DNA of 64,000 nucleotides, from contig NZ_AP022673.1 in assembly GCF_013374115.1 (NCBI RefSeq), forward strand, positions 958,501-1,022,500. The letters are read 5' to 3'. Source of the DNA: Sphingomonas sp. HMP9 (GTDB lineage Bacteria; Pseudomonadota; Alphaproteobacteria; Sphingomonadales; Sphingomonadaceae). A model generated the notes under the pieces. The model saw only the letters and a list, made by a program, of their open reading frames with translations, was not told the origin of the DNA and did no database searches. The position numbers and the translations under genes are program-made. Of the stretch, positions 43,229 to 53,718 are shown piece after piece; the stretch's first letter is position 1, and each line of letters opens with the position of its first letter.

Positions 43229-43878
43229 CCCGGCTCCACGCCTTCGCGCGCCGATTTCGGGGCGACGTCCGCGGCCTTGCGCTGATCGAGTTCGCGATCG
43301 CGGCGCCGGTGCTGATCACGCTGGGGTTGGCCGGCGCAGAGGTCATGAACATGGCGCTCGCGGTGATGCGCGTGAACCAGATCTCGACTGCGATCTCCGA
43401 CAACGTCGCCCGGGTCCGCGATTCGATCGACGAGTCGGACGTCAACGAGGCTTTGCTGAGCGCCAAGCTCATTGGCACCGGGATAGGCTTCGGTACCAAC
43501 GGGCGCGTCGTCGTGTCCAGCGTCGAGCCCAACGGCAAGGACGCACCCAACACGGGTCAGTATATCCGCTGGCAGCGCTGTACGGGAGCGCTGAACATCC
43601 CCGACTCGCAGCCGAAATATGGGACGCAAGGCAAGGGCCAGAACGACAATGTGCTCCCTTATATGGGCAGCAGCGCGCGTCGGATCGTCGCTGGCTCCGG
43701 GTCCGCGCTAATCTTCGTCGAGGTGACCTACCGGTATCAACCGCTGGTCTCTTCGCAGTTCTTCGGAACGCCAACGCTGCGTTCCGAGTCCGTCTACAAC
43801 GTGCGCGAGCGCAATACGCAAGTGCTGGCGGCCGTGCCGGGCACTACTGCAAGCGTCTGCACGACCTACGCGGCATAA
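43225..43878 (+). CDS. Second TadE-like pseudopilin
   Basis: 217 residues from ATG 43225, which overlaps the previous stop (ATGA) and follows AAGGCACC. N-terminal TadE segment DVRGLALIEFAIAAPVLITLGLAGAEVMNMAL, then a soluble domain with several cysteines (WQRCTGAL, SVCTTYAA). Completes a three-gene TadG-TadE-TadE operon. No prepilin peptidase, secretin or TadA ATPase is nearby. Confidence 0.88.
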   Translation: MTRLHAFARRFRGDVRGLALIEFAIAAPVLITLGLAGAEVMNMALAVMRVNQISTAISDNVARVRDSIDESDVNEALLSAKLIGTGIGFGTNGRVVVSSVEPNGKDAPNTGQYIRWQRCTGALNIPDSQPKYGTQGKGQNDNVLPYMGSSARRIVAGSGSALIFVEVTYRYQPLVSSQFFGTPTLRSESVYNVRERNTQVLAAVPGTTASVCTTYAA

Positions 43879-43881
43879 GGA

Positions 43882-43907
43882 CACCGGCCGGGATCACCCG
43901 ACCGGTG
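43882..43907. terminator. Hairpin between convergent genes
   Basis: CACCGG-C-CGGG (43882-43892) pairs with CCCG-A-CCGGTG (43897-43907) around the loop ATCA; ten pairs with one mismatch. Sits between the Tad-like operon and pdhB and could serve both. Confidence 0.6.
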
Positions 43908-43915
43908 CGTTAAGA

Positions 43916-45343
43916 TTACTTGTAGGTGACCTTCTTCACCGCCTTCACGACCTTCGCGACGTCGACGAGCATCAGCTTTTCGAGGTTCGCGGCATAGGGC
44001 ATCGGCACGTCTTCGTTCGTAACACGCAGCACCGGGGCATCGAGATCGTCGAAACCGTGCTCCATCACCACCGACACGATCTCCGACGCGATCGAGCAGG
44101 TCGCCCAATTCTCTTCAACAATGATCATGCGGTTGGTCTTGGCGAGGCTTTTCAGCACCGTCTCGGTGTCGAGCGGACGCAACGTGCGTAGATCGATGAC
44201 CTCCGCGTCGATGCCCTCCTCGGCGAGCTTGTCGGCGGCTTCGAGCGAAATGCCGACTCCGATCGAGTAGCTGACGATCGTCACGTCCTTGCCCTCGCGG
44301 ACGATCCTCGCCTTGCCGATCGGCAGAACGTGGTTGTCGAGCTTGGGAACGTCGAAGCTGCGACCGTACATCAGCTCGTTCTCGAGGAACACGACCGGAT
44401 CCTCGGTGCGGATCGCGGCCTTGAGCAGACCCTTGGCATCCGCCGCGTCATAGGGCGCGATCACGATCAGGCCGGGAACGCTGGCATACCACGCCGCGAA
44501 GTTGTGCGAATGCTGCGCACCCACGCGCGACGCCGCGCCGTTCGGACCACGGAACACGATCGGGCAGCGCATCTGACCGCCCGACATGTAATTGGTCTTG
44601 GCCGCCGAGTTGATGATGTGGTCGATCGCCTGCAACGCGAAGTTGAAGGTCATGAACTCGACGATCGGACGAAGGCCACCCATCGCCGCGCCCGCACCGA
44701 TGCCGGCAAAGCCGTATTCGGTGATCGGCGTGTCGATCACGCGACGGTCGCCGAACTCGTCGAGCAGCCCCTGCGTGACCTTGTACGCGCCCTGATACTG
44801 CGCGACTTCCTCGCCCATCACGAAGACGCGGTCGTCCTCGCGCATTTCCTCGGCCATCGCATCGCGCAGTGCCTCACGGACGGTCGTCTTGACCATCTCG
44901 GTGCCCTCGGGGATCGCCGGGTCGGAGATGCCGACCTTCTCGGCTGACGCGACGAGCTGCTGCGTGCCGCTCTCGGCCTTGGCAGGCGAAGCGCCCTCCG
45001 GAACCGGCGGCGCTTTGTCGTCCGACGGCGTCTCCTTCGGTGCGGCGTTGACCGCATCGCCCGAGCGTGCCTCTGCAGGCTTGGCGTCGCTCGCGCTCTC
45101 GCCCTCTTCGAGGATCGTCGCGATGACGGTACCGACCTTCACATTGTCGGTGCCCTCGGCCACGCTGATCGAGCCGATCGTACCTTCGTCGATCGCCTCG
45201 AACTCCATCGTCGCCTTGTCGGTCTCGATCTCGGCGAGGATATCGCCCGACTTGACGCTGTCGCCTTCCTTGACGAGCCACTTGGCCAGCGTGCCCTCTT
45301 CCATCGTCGGGGAGAGCGCGGGCATTTTGATCTCGATCGCCAT
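43916..45343 (-). CDS. pdhB: Pyruvate dehydrogenase E1 component beta subunit with lipoyl domain
   Basis: 475 residues. Residues 1-78 form a lipoyl domain with the lipoylated Lys43 in [13 protein letters not shown]; an Ala/Pro/Glu-rich linker follows; the E1-beta transketolase-like domain begins near residue 150 ([49 protein letters not shown]) and continues to the C-terminus. The lipoyl-tagged E1-beta is usual in alphaproteobacteria. With PdhA it decarboxylates pyruvate and acetylates the E2 lipoyl group. Its ATG shares one base with the pdhA stop. E2 and E3 genes are not in the window. Confidence 0.95.
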   Translation of the reverse strand: MAIEIKMPALSPTMEEGTLAKWLVKEGDSVKSGDILAEIETDKATMEFEAIDEGTIGSISVAEGTDNVKVGTVIATILEEGESASDAKPAEARSGDAVNAAPKETPSDDKAPPVPEGASPAKAESGTQQLVASAEKVGISDPAIPEGTEMVKTTVREALRDAMAEEMREDDRVFVMGEEVAQYQGAYKVTQGLLDEFGDRRVIDTPITEYGFAGIGAGAAMGGLRPIVEFMTFNFALQAIDHIINSAAKTNYMSGGQMRCPIVFRGPNGAASRVGAQHSHNFAAWYASVPGLIVIAPYDAADAKGLLKAAIRTEDPVVFLENELMYGRSFDVPKLDNHVLPIGKARIVREGKDVTIVSYSIGVGISLEAADKLAEEGIDAEVIDLRTLRPLDTETVLKSLAKTNRMIIVEENWATCSIASEIVSVVMEHGFDDLDAPVLRVTNEDVPMPYAANLEKLMLVDVAKVVKAVKKVTYK

Positions 45344-46395
45344 CAGTACTTCTCCACCAGAACGTCGGTGTAGAGCTCGGCAGCGTCCGGCTCTGGGGTC
45401 TGTTCGGCGAAATCGGCGGCTTCGTTCACGATTTTCCTGATTTCCTGTTCAAGGGACTTGAGGTCCGCCTCGGTCACGCCCTGCGCGTCGAGCAGCTTCT
45501 TCATGTGATCGATCGGATCCGACTTGTCGCGGACCGCCTGAACCTCGTCGCGCGTGCGGTACTTGGCCGGATCGGACATCGAGTGGCCGCGGTAGCGATA
45601 GGTCTTCATCTCGAGGATGACCGGACCCTTGCCCGCGCGGACCCAGGCGAGTGCCTCCTCGGCTGCACCGCGGCAGGCCAGCACGTCCATGCCATCGACC
45701 TGGATGCCGGGAATGCGGAAGCTCTCGCCGCGGCGATACAGCTGGTCCTCGGCCGAGGCGCGATTGACGCTCGTGCCCATGGCGTACTGGTTGTTCTCGA
45801 TCACGAAGATGATCGGGAGCTTCCACAGCTCGGCCATGTTGAAGCTCTCATACACCTGGCCCTGGTTCGCAGCGCCGTCGCCGAAATAGGCCATGCAGAT
45901 GCCGCCGTCGTTCGAATATTTGTGCTTGAACGCGAGGCCGGTGCCCAGCGACACCTGCGCACCGACGATGCCGTGACCGCCATAGAATTTATGCTCGGTC
46001 GAGAACATGTGCATCGACCCGCCCTTGCCCTTCGAGATACCCGAATTGCGTCCGGTCAGCTCGGCCATGATCACCTTCGGGTCGATCCCGTAGGCGAGCA
46101 TGTGGCCGTGATCGCGGTAGCCGGTGATCACCGAATCGGTCTCGCCGTTCAGCGCGGACTGCAGGCCGACCGCGACCGCCTCCTGCCCGATATACAGATG
46201 GCAGAAGCCACCGATCAGGCCCAAGCCATAGAGCTGGCCGGCTTTTTCCTCGAAACGGCGGATCAGCAGCATCTGCCGATACATTTCGAGGAGTTCGTCC
46301 TTCGACGCCTCGTACGGCTTTGGTTCGGCCGGTCGTTCGCGGTTCGTAATCGGCGGTTCGGCGATTGCGCGTGCTGGTGGGGGGGTCTTGGCCAC
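45343..46395 (-). CDS. pdhA: Pyruvate dehydrogenase E1 component alpha subunit
   Basis: 350 residues from GTG 46395. A Pro/Glu-rich N-terminus precedes the ThDP-binding E1-alpha domain: [56 protein letters not shown], the thiamine diphosphate motif [19 protein letters not shown], and [20 protein letters not shown] with the phosphorylation-loop region seen in this family. Coupled to pdhB by a TGATG overlap. Transcribed away from the MFS-cysK operon. Confidence 0.95.
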   Translation of the reverse strand: MAKTPPPARAIAEPPITNRERPAEPKPYEASKDELLEMYRQMLLIRRFEEKAGQLYGLGLIGGFCHLYIGQEAVAVGLQSALNGETDSVITGYRDHGHMLAYGIDPKVIMAELTGRNSGISKGKGGSMHMFSTEHKFYGGHGIVGAQVSLGTGLAFKHKYSNDGGICMAYFGDGAANQGQVYESFNMAELWKLPIIFVIENNQYAMGTSVNRASAEDQLYRRGESFRIPGIQVDGMDVLACRGAAEEALAWVRAGKGPVILEMKTYRYRGHSMSDPAKYRTRDEVQAVRDKSDPIDHMKKLLDAQGVTEADLKSLEQEIRKIVNEAADFAEQTPEPDAAELYTDVLVEKY

Positions 46396-46790
46396 GATGT
46401 GGGAAACCTCGTTTTCCGTAGGGGAGTTGAGGGAGCCTATAGGCGCGGACGGGGCGGAACATCAATTCCCGTCTGGGGTATGTTGGTTTGAGGGGTGCGG
46501 GATGTGGTCGAGGCGTGTCGCGTATGATGTTCGCAAGCGTTTCGTCCACATAGGCGCACCTCCCCGGCGAAGGCCGGGGCCCAGTTGGGAGGTCGGAGTA
46601 ACGACACGCATTTCCCGGTTGGCGACGTTGCCCAGCTGGACCCCGGCCTTCGCCGGGGAGGTACTGCAGTGTTGAGGTGCCAAAGTAGCACGCGTAGTGC
46701 GGGGAAGGTGTTCGTTGGGTAGCCACTATCACCACCCCAAGCAAAGCTCCGGTTGCCCTCCCCGTTCGCCGCAGCCTAAAGCCGCAGCCG
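46396..46790. other. 395-base divergent spacer between pdhA and the MFS gene
   Basis: Apart from the palindromic element at 46558-46662 I see no gene or clear promoter. The 160 bases next to pdhA should hold its promoter. Confidence 0.6.
46558..46662. repeat. REPIN-like element, family B
   Basis: Two 27-base arms, 46558-46584 and 46636-46662, are inverted copies with one mismatch. Each contains its own hairpin, CCCCGGC-GAAG-GCCGGGG on the left. The spacer is 51 bases. Same architecture as the 37651 element but unrelated sequence. Confidence 0.75.
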
Positions 46791-48143
46791 ATGGCTCCCA
46801 CGACAGACCCGCACCAGCATCCCTTACGGCTCGCCAATTTCCGCGCCTATTGGCTGTCCCGCTTCACCGGCACGATCGCGGTCAGCGCGATGTCGATCGT
46901 GATCGGGTGGCAGGTCTATAACATCGCCCGCGAGACGATGGACATCCGCCAGGCGGCCTTCATGCTCGGCATGATCGGGTTCGCACAGTTCGTCCCGCTG
47001 TTCCTGCTGACCCCGATCACCGGGCTCGTCGCGGACAGCTTCGACCGGCGTTGGATCGTCCGCGGTACCACGACGCTGCTCGTGCTGACGGCTGCCACGC
47101 TCTGGCTGCTGACCTGGACCGGCCACCTGACGCTCGGCGTGCTGTTCGTCGCGGCCGTCGCGTTCGGCGTGGCGCGCGCTTTTTCCGGCCCGGCCTATTC
47201 CGCGCTCGCGCCGAACCTCGTCCCCCGCGCCGTCTTGCCGACCGCGATCGCGGTAAGTTCGATCGCGTGGCAGGTCGGCACGATCGCCGGGCCGAGCGTC
47301 GGCGGGCTGCTGTACGCGATCCACCCCGAAGTCGCGTACGGCGTCGCGACGCTGCTCTTCCTCGTAGCGCTCGTCTTCATGTTTATGATCGGCCCGGTAC
47401 CGCAGCCCGCCGCGCAGACTGATCACCGCCCGCTCGCCCGCATCATCGAGGGCTTCACCTATGTCCGCCGCAACCGCCTCGTGCTCGCGACGATCACGCT
47501 GGACCTGTTCGCGGTGCTGCTCGCGGGTGCGACCTCGCTGCTCCCGGTCTATTCGCGCGACATCCTGCATGTCGGCTCGCAAGGGCTGGGTGTACTGGCA
47601 GCCGGCATGGGCATCGGTGCCGCAGTCACCGCAGTGTGGTTCTCGATCCGTCCGATGAGCACCAATGTCGGCGTGAAGATGCTGATCGCGGTCGTCGTCT
47701 TCGGCCTTGCGATCCTCACTTTCGGCGTCGCGACCCCGATCGTAAATCTGCTCGGCCTGACGCCCGGCACGATTGCTGGCATTCCGGTCCAGCCAGCCTT
47801 CGTCCTCAGCCTCGTCGCGCTGATCGTCGCCGGTGGCGCGGATATGATCTCGGTCTATGTCCGGCAGTCGCTGATTCAGCTTCACACGCCCGATGCGATG
47901 CGCGGCCGGGTCAGCGCGGTGTCGCAGCTCACCATCTCCGCCTCGAACGAACTCGGCGAATTCGAGAGCGGCGTCATGGCATCGCTGCTCGGGCCGGTCG
48001 GCGCGGTGGTGTTCGGCGGCGTCGGTGCTATTGCGATCACGATCGGCTGGGCGCGCCTGTTCCCGGAACTAGGGCGCGCGAAAACCTTTGACCCGCCAGA
48101 GATACTAGAGACCGAACCTCAGCACGGAGAAGCCAAGCCATGA
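46791..48143 (+). CDS. MFS transporter (EntS/DUF894-like)
   Basis: 450 residues with about twelve membrane segments, beginning [35 protein letters not shown]. The loop motif [15 protein letters not shown] between helices 2 and 3 is the MFS signature. Overall it resembles the EntS/enterobactin-exporter-like branch of drug/metabolite efflux proteins. The stop overlaps the cysK start (ATGA), an operon link that does not by itself reveal the substrate; a role in cysteine or thiol-compound efflux is possible. Confidence 0.88.
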   Translation: MAPTTDPHQHPLRLANFRAYWLSRFTGTIAVSAMSIVIGWQVYNIARETMDIRQAAFMLGMIGFAQFVPLFLLTPITGLVADSFDRRWIVRGTTTLLVLTAATLWLLTWTGHLTLGVLFVAAVAFGVARAFSGPAYSALAPNLVPRAVLPTAIAVSSIAWQVGTIAGPSVGGLLYAIHPEVAYGVATLLFLVALVFMFMIGPVPQPAAQTDHRPLARIIEGFTYVRRNRLVLATITLDLFAVLLAGATSLLPVYSRDILHVGSQGLGVLAAGMGIGAAVTAVWFSIRPMSTNVGVKMLIAVVVFGLAILTFGVATPIVNLLGLTPGTIAGIPVQPAFVLSLVALIVAGGADMISVYVRQSLIQLHTPDAMRGRVSAVSQLTISASNELGEFESGVMASLLGPVGAVVFGGVGAIAITIGWARLFPELGRAKTFDPPEILETEPQHGEAKP

Positions 48144-49060
48144 AGGTCAACTCGATCCTCGACACGATCGGCAACACGCCGCATGTCCGCCTGTCGAAGC
48201 TGTTCCCCGACTCCGAAGTCTGGGTGAAGTCCGAGCGCTCGAACCCCGGCGGTTCGATCAAGGACCGCATCGCGCTCGCGATGATCGAGGCAGCGGAGAA
48301 GGACGGCCACCTCAAGCCCGGCGGCACGATCATCGAACCGACCAGCGGCAACACCGGCATCGGCCTCGCGCTCGTCGCCGCGGTGAAGGGCTACAAGATC
48401 GTCCTCGTCATGCCCGAGAGCATGTCGATCGAACGCCGCCGGCTGATGCTGGCGTATGGCGCGACGTTCGACCTGACCCCGCGCGAGAAGGGCATGAAGG
48501 GCGCGATCGAGCGTGCGAAGGAACTCGTCGAGCAGACGCCGGGCTCCTGGATGCCGCAGCAGTTCGAAAATCCCGCGAACATCGCGGTGCATGTCGCTAC
48601 GACAGCACAGGAAATTCTCGCCGACTTCCGTGACACGCCGATCGACGTGATCATCACCGGCGTCGGCACCGGTGGACATATCACCGGCGTCGCCGAGGCG
48701 CTGAAGACGGAATGGCCGTCGCTCAAGGTCTATGCGGTCGAGCCCGCCGCCTCGCCGGTGATCGCAGGCGGCCAGCCCGGCCCGCACCCGATCCAGGGCA
48801 TCGGCGCGGGCTTCATTCCGGTGAACCTGCACACCCAGGCGCTCGACGGCGTGATCGAAGTCGACGCCGCGGTAGCCAAGGACATGGCACGTCGTTCGGC
48901 CACCGAAGAGGGCATGCTGGTCGGCATCAGCTCGGGCGCGACGCTGGCCGCGATCCTGCAGAAACTGCCAGACCTGCCCGACGACGTCCGCGTCCTGGGC
49001 TTCAACTACGACACCGGCGAGCGTTATTTGTCGGTGCCGGACTTCCTGCCCGAACAGTGA
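48140..49060 (+). CDS. cysK: Cysteine synthase A (O-acetylserine sulfhydrylase)
   Basis: 306 residues. Fold-type II PLP enzyme: [17 protein letters not shown] with Schiff-base Lys41, [21 protein letters not shown] (substrate-binding loop), [18 protein letters not shown] (phosphate-binding glycines) and [15 protein letters not shown]. Converts O-acetylserine and sulfide to cysteine in the cytoplasm. It overlaps both neighbours: ATGA with the MFS gene and GTGA with the hydrolase gene. Confidence 0.94.
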   Translation: MKVNSILDTIGNTPHVRLSKLFPDSEVWVKSERSNPGGSIKDRIALAMIEAAEKDGHLKPGGTIIEPTSGNTGIGLALVAAVKGYKIVLVMPESMSIERRRLMLAYGATFDLTPREKGMKGAIERAKELVEQTPGSWMPQQFENPANIAVHVATTAQEILADFRDTPIDVIITGVGTGGHITGVAEALKTEWPSLKVYAVEPAASPVIAGGQPGPHPIQGIGAGFIPVNLHTQALDGVIEVDAAVAKDMARRSATEEGMLVGISSGATLAAILQKLPDLPDDVRVLGFNYDTGERYLSVPDFLPEQ

Positions 49061-50373
49061 CGACCGCTCTCTCCGCGCGCGGCACCTGGGTGCTGCGCGC
49101 CAGCCTCATCGGCATTTCCGGTCTGGCGATCGTCGGGCCTGCGCTCGTCGTCGCCAACGCGCCCATCATCGTCCAGGCGCCCAAGCGGGTGAAGCTCCCG
49201 CCGGGTCGGGTCGTGCCGCAAGCCGAACTCCCCGTGGTCGAGCCCGTCAAGTTCGTCGATCTCACCCCCGACGACGCGCGCGCGTTCAACGCGACCGTGC
49301 CCTTCTCGACCGATCCCAACCCGGCCGCACGACCGTTCCGCTTTGCCGGCGGCCCGGAGGATCTGGCGCGCGCGACCGACTGCATGGCGGCCGGGATCCT
49401 GTACGAGGCCGGCGACGATACGCTTGGCGAGCGTGCGGTCGCGCAGGTCGTGCTCAACCGACTGCATCACCCGGCGTTCCCGAAGACGGTGTGCGGCGTG
49501 GTGTTCGAAGGGCAGGACCGTTCGACGGGTTGCCAGTTCAGCTTCAGCTGCGACGGCGCGCTCACGCGATGGCACCCGACCGACGACGCGTGGCGCCGCG
49601 CGCGTGAGGTTGCGGCGGCCGCGCTCGGGGGCGCGGTGTTCAAGCAGGTCGGTTATGCCACGCACTACCATACCGATTGGGTCGTGCCCTATTGGCAGTC
49701 GAGCCTCGACAAGATCACCGCGGTAAACACGCATCTGTTCTTCCGCTGGTCCGGCTGGTGGGGCACGCCCCGGGCCTTTGGCCGCCATCCCGAGACCGTC
49801 GAACCGGTCATCGCTCAGCTCGCTGGTATCTCCGACGCACACAAGACGGGCGCAGCGCTGGCCGAAGTGGACGCCGCTCTGGCCGAGGCATCCGCCGCAA
49901 TGGGCTTCGCGGCGACCGCCGACTCTACCGGTGCGCCCGCTGCGCCGATCGAGGGCGATACGATCCTCGTGACGCTCCCGCGCGGCCAGACCGCCGAGGC
50001 CTTGCCCGCGATGGCGGCGCAGGCGTGCGGCGACAAGCAGTTCTGCCGCTACATGGCGTGGACCGACGGAACCAAGAAGGCGACCTCGATCCCGCTCGAT
50101 CTCGCGCAGATGGCGGCGCTCAGCTTTAGCTACATGCGCGATCGGGCGAGCGACTATGAACGCCCGCTCTGGAACTGCCGCCAGTTCAAACGCGCGGATA
50201 CGACCCAGTGCATGCCGATGCGCGCGACGATGACCGCCGTGCCGTCACCGGCCACTGTCGTACCGGCTACCCCTGCCGCGACGGCCGACCTCAACGGGGT
50301 CCGGCGCAAACCTGGAGTAGCAGCGCCTGTACCAATGACCCCGCCCGCCCCCGCCGCGGCGGTCGCCAAGTAG
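49057..50373 (+). CDS. SleB/CwlJ-family cell wall hydrolase
   Basis: 438 residues from GTG 49057 (overlapping the cysK stop). An N-terminal hydrophobic segment ([25 protein letters not shown]) is a signal anchor. The hydrolase domain is clear: [61 protein letters not shown] ... [16 protein letters not shown]. Family members cleave peptidoglycan (lytic transglycosylase or amidase). The C-terminal half is Ala/Pro-rich with no other domain. Probably acts in the periplasm in cell wall turnover. Confidence 0.9.
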   Translation: MTTALSARGTWVLRASLIGISGLAIVGPALVVANAPIIVQAPKRVKLPPGRVVPQAELPVVEPVKFVDLTPDDARAFNATVPFSTDPNPAARPFRFAGGPEDLARATDCMAAGILYEAGDDTLGERAVAQVVLNRLHHPAFPKTVCGVVFEGQDRSTGCQFSFSCDGALTRWHPTDDAWRRAREVAAAALGGAVFKQVGYATHYHTDWVVPYWQSSLDKITAVNTHLFFRWSGWWGTPRAFGRHPETVEPVIAQLAGISDAHKTGAALAEVDAALAEASAAMGFAATADSTGAPAAPIEGDTILVTLPRGQTAEALPAMAAQACGDKQFCRYMAWTDGTKKATSIPLDLAQMAALSFSYMRDRASDYERPLWNCRQFKRADTTQCMPMRATMTAVPSPATVVPATPAATADLNGVRRKPGVAAPVPMTPPAPAAAVAK

Positions 50374-50383
50374 GGACGCTCTG

Positions 50384-50444
50384 CCCCTTCCCGGAGGAAG
50401 GGGGGGAAGACAGTAGGGGCGGATCGCGTCAGCGATCCGCCCCT
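50384..50444. terminator. Two consecutive hairpins between convergent genes
   Basis: CCCCTTCC-CGGA-GGAAGGGG (50384-50403) is followed by a perfect 13-pair hairpin, 50415-50427 with 50432-50444 around GTCA. They separate the hydrolase gene from the convergent acyl-CoA dehydrogenase gene. Confidence 0.75.
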
Positions 50445-50449
50445 GATCG

Positions 50450-52252
50450 TTAGGCTGCCATGAACATTTCGGGCGGCAGCGCCATCAGCGACTCGGCACC
50501 GCCCTCGATCTTGCGCCGCAGCGCGCCCGCATCCGGCAGGATCCGCTCGGCATAGAAGCGCGCCGTCACCAGCTTGGCATCGAGGAACGCCGCCTCGCCC
50601 TCGCCCGCCGCCTTCAGCGTGGTCGCGGCAACCGCCATCCGCAGCCACATCACGCCGACCGCGACGATGCCCATCAGGTGCATGTAGCTGACCGCGCCCG
50701 CGCCGACATTCTCGGGGTTCTTCATGCCGTTCGCCATGAACCACATCGTCGCCGCCTGAAGCTGGCCGTTCGCCTTCTCCAGCGCCTCGGCGAACGCCGC
50801 CGTTGCCGGATCCGCCTTTGCCGCTGCGACGTCGTCCGCGACCAGCTTGAAGAAGGCCTGGATCCCGCGTCCGCCATTCTGCGCGAGTTTCCGCCCGACC
50901 AGGTCCATCGCCTGCACGCCATTGGTGCCTTCGTAGATCATCGCGATCCGCGCATCGCGGACGTATTGCTCCATGCCCCATTCGGCGATGTAGCCGTGGC
51001 CGCCATAGACCTGCTGCGCGTTGGTCGCGATGGCATAGCCCATGTCCGTGCCATAGCCCTTGATGACCGGGGTCAGCAGGCTGATGATGTCGCCGGCCAG
51101 CTGGCGCTCTTCCTCGGTCTCGGCGCTATGCTCGAGATCGGCTTGGAGCGCGGTCCACAGGATCAGCGCGCGCAGGCCCTCGGTCAGCGACTTGCCCTCC
51201 ATCAGCATGCGGCGGATGTCGGGATGGACGAACAGCGTGTCGGCCTTCTCCTGCGGCTCCTTGGCGCCGGTGAGCGCGCGGCCCTGGCGACGGTCCGTCG
51301 CGTACTGGACCGCGTTCTGGTAGGCGACTTCGGCCACGCCGAGGCCCTGGAGCCCGACGCCAAGGCGTGCCGCGTTCATCATGATGAACATCGCCGCGAG
51401 ACCCTTCATTTCCTCGCCAACCAGCCAGCCGGTCGCCGAATCATAGTTCATCACGCAGGTCGAGTTCGCGTGGATGCCCATCTTGTGCTCGATCGAGCCA
51501 CAGGTGACGCCGTTGCGCGCTCCGAGCGAACCGTCCTCGTTCACCAGCACCTTGGGCACCACGAACAGCGAAATGCCCTTCGAGCTGTCCGGCGCGCCGG
51601 GGGTCTTCGCCAGCACGAGGTGAATGATGTTGTCGGTCAGGTCATGCTCACCGCTTGAGATGAAGATCTTGGTGCCGGTGATCGCGTAGGAGCCATCGCC
51701 CTGCGGCTCGGCCTTGGTGCGGATGAGGCCCAGATCGGTGCCGCACTGCGGCTCGGTCAGGTTCATCGTCCCGCCCCATTCGCCGGACACCATCTTGGGC
51801 ACGTACATCGCCTTCTGCGCATCCGAGCCCTTAGCGATCAGCGCGGCGATCGCGCCGTGAGTCAGGCCGGGATACATCGCGAACGCCATGTTCGATGAGA
51901 TCATGTACTCCTGGAACGCAGTCGACACGACGTGCGGCATCCCCTGCCCGCCATATTCGGGCTGATTGCCCAGCGTTGCCCAGCCGCTCTCGACATACTG
52001 CTTGTACGCTTCCTTGAAGCCGTCGGGCGTCGTGACCGAACCGTCCTCATGCCGCGTGCACCCCTGCTGATCACCCGACAGGTTCAGCGGGAACAGCACT
52101 TCGGCGACGAACTTGCCGCCCTCTTCCAGCACCGCGTCGACGACGTCGGGCGAGGCTGCATCGAAGCCGGGCAGATTGGAATAGCGTGGCAGGCCGACGA
52201 CATGCTCGAGGACGAAACGCGTGTCACGGACGGGGGGCGTATACTGGGGCAT
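50450..52252 (-). CDS. Acyl-CoA dehydrogenase, DmdC/FadE12-like with C-terminal extension
   Basis: 600 residues, longer than the 380-residue core family because of N- and C-terminal extensions. ACAD motifs: [38 protein letters not shown], and the catalytic region [20 protein letters not shown]; the C-terminal part matches the acetyl-CoA-dehydrogenase-like domain of DmdC-type enzymes. Oxidises an acyl-CoA to the 2-enoyl-CoA and passes electrons to ETF. It begins 3 bases after a MerR-type regulator gene, so the two form an operon. The chain length of its substrate is not evident. Confidence 0.92.
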   Translation of the reverse strand: MPQYTPPVRDTRFVLEHVVGLPRYSNLPGFDAASPDVVDAVLEEGGKFVAEVLFPLNLSGDQQGCTRHEDGSVTTPDGFKEAYKQYVESGWATLGNQPEYGGQGMPHVVSTAFQEYMISSNMAFAMYPGLTHGAIAALIAKGSDAQKAMYVPKMVSGEWGGTMNLTEPQCGTDLGLIRTKAEPQGDGSYAITGTKIFISSGEHDLTDNIIHLVLAKTPGAPDSSKGISLFVVPKVLVNEDGSLGARNGVTCGSIEHKMGIHANSTCVMNYDSATGWLVGEEMKGLAAMFIMMNAARLGVGLQGLGVAEVAYQNAVQYATDRRQGRALTGAKEPQEKADTLFVHPDIRRMLMEGKSLTEGLRALILWTALQADLEHSAETEEERQLAGDIISLLTPVIKGYGTDMGYAIATNAQQVYGGHGYIAEWGMEQYVRDARIAMIYEGTNGVQAMDLVGRKLAQNGGRGIQAFFKLVADDVAAAKADPATAAFAEALEKANGQLQAATMWFMANGMKNPENVGAGAVSYMHLMGIVAVGVMWLRMAVAATTLKAAGEGEAAFLDAKLVTARFYAERILPDAGALRRKIEGGAESLMALPPEMFMAA

Positions 52253-52255
52253 GGT

Positions 52256-52708
52256 TTATCCTTGGTTATCCTGGGCGCGGCTGACTTCGAGAAGGGCCAC
52301 GAAACTGGTGAGTTCGTCGATGGCGAGATCGATATCGCGCTTCTGCGCGGTCAACAGCGCGATCCGTGCCTGGCTGCGCTCGATCACGACCTGGCGCTGC
52401 GCACGCCGGCCGTCGCCGAGATCGTAGAGATCGATCATCTCGCGGATCTCGCCGAGGCTGAACCCGACCCGCTTGCCGCGCAGGATCCATGCGAGCCGTG
52501 CGCGATCGCGATGCGAATAGATACGCTGCGTGCCACGACGCTCGGGGCCGATCAGGCCCTCGTCCTCGTAGAACCGCAACGCGCGCGCGGTCACGTCGAA
52601 CTCGGCCGACAGGTCGGAAATCGTAAAGCTCTCACGGTCGTGCCGCGGCTCGATCACCGCGTAGGATTCAGGAGAGACCCGGGAGTGAGGAGATGCACGT
52701 GTCGCCAT
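52256..52708 (-). CDS. MerR-family regulator, LiuR-like
   Basis: 150 residues. Helix-turn-helix with wing at about 28-85 (ESFTISDLSAEFDVTARALRFYEDEGLIGPERRGTQRIYSHRDRARLAWILRGKRVGFSLGEIREMIDLYDLG), followed by a coiled-coil dimerisation helix. No metal-binding cysteines, so it is not a metal sensor; the sequence and place immediately upstream of an acyl-CoA dehydrogenase suggest the LiuR/fatty-acid-catabolism branch. Likely autoregulates the two-gene operon. Confidence 0.88.
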   Translation of the reverse strand: MATRASPHSRVSPESYAVIEPRHDRESFTISDLSAEFDVTARALRFYEDEGLIGPERRGTQRIYSHRDRARLAWILRGKRVGFSLGEIREMIDLYDLGDGRRAQRQVVIERSQARIALLTAQKRDIDLAIDELTSFVALLEVSRAQDNQG

Positions 52709-52740
52709 CCCCGAATACGTAACTCTCGTTTACGTCAACG

Positions 52741-53226
52741 TCAATTGCCGCAAAGCAACTTTCCGCCCGATGACCGTAGCGTCGCGGCCTCCGATCGCGA
52801 TTCGCTCAACCGGTCGACGGTCACCGCCGCCAGCGAGGCGCGCCCGGTGCACAGCGCCTCGCATGCCTCGGGTACGTCGGCGGGAAACACGATCCGGTCG
52901 CCGTCGAACCGCGCATCGAACGTGCACGCGCCAAAGGCGAGCTTGAGCGCATTGCCCGACCACTCGACGGTCCCCGACGCCGCGCACGCCTGGTCCTCGC
53001 CATACTCGACGCTGACGCCGATCCGGCTCGTCTTACCGGTCCCCACGACACATACGCGGTCGGTATCGCGCGCCCAGGATCCCTGTAGCGGTGCGTTGGG
53101 ATCCGGCACGATACCCGCCGTCTGCGCGGCCGCCTCGAGCCGCGCACCCGCACTGTCCGCGACCGCGTTCGACGGCTTTGTTCCGCAGCCGCCCAGTGCG
53201 AGGCCGAGCAGCAGCACACGCTTCAT
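52741..53226 (-). CDS. Hypothetical lipoprotein with paired cysteines
   Basis: 161 residues. Lipobox LALGGC after MKRVLLLG (cysteine at residue 14). The mature part contains several cysteines ([35 protein letters not shown]) and alternating hydrophobic strands, suggesting a disulfide-stabilised beta-rich domain. No family recognised. Its ATG overlaps the hisI stop (ATGA). Confidence 0.75.
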   Translation of the reverse strand: MKRVLLLGLALGGCGTKPSNAVADSAGARLEAAAQTAGIVPDPNAPLQGSWARDTDRVCVVGTGKTSRIGVSVEYGEDQACAASGTVEWSGNALKLAFGACTFDARFDGDRIVFPADVPEACEALCTGRASLAAVTVDRLSESRSEAATLRSSGGKLLCGN

Positions 53227-53585
53227 TCGGCGGGCACCAACCTATCGCCCTCGATCCGGCGGAAGAAGCAGGTGCGCGCGCCGGTATGGCACGCCGGTCC
53301 CGCCGCATCCGCGATCACCCACACCGCGTCCTGATCGCAATCGATCCGCAGTTCGGCGACGCGCAGCACGTTCCCCGACGTCTCGCCCTTCCTCCAGAGC
53401 GTTTCCCGGCTCCGCGACCAGAAATGCGCCTCGCCGGTCGCCTGCGTCTGCGCCAGTGCCTCGGCATTCATATGCGCGACCATGAGCACGTCGCCCGATA
53501 CGCGATCGGTAACGACCGCGGTCAAAAGTCCGGCGGAATCGAATTTGGGATCGAGCGTGAGGCCCGTGTCGCGGCTGTGTGTCAT
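53223..53585 (-). CDS. hisI: Phosphoribosyl-AMP cyclohydrolase
   Basis: 120 residues, the stand-alone HisI length. Conserved blocks: [48 protein letters not shown] and the metal-binding [27 protein letters not shown]. Third step of histidine synthesis. No fused HisE domain. Other his genes are not nearby, so it is detached from the main pathway operon. Divergent from purF across 133 bases. Confidence 0.95.
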   Translation of the reverse strand: MTHSRDTGLTLDPKFDSAGLLTAVVTDRVSGDVLMVAHMNAEALAQTQATGEAHFWSRSRETLWRKGETSGNVLRVAELRIDCDQDAVWVIADAAGPACHTGARTCFFRRIEGDRLVPAE

Positions 53586-53718
53586 GCTGCGGATATACCC
53601 GAAACCCGCGTCGATGCGACCGTCCCGCGCGCAACGATCCGCGCAACGTTATTACAAACAGGCGACAAACGCGGGAAGCGCTCGTATAGGGCAGCCTCCG
53701 CACGACGTGAGATCCGGC

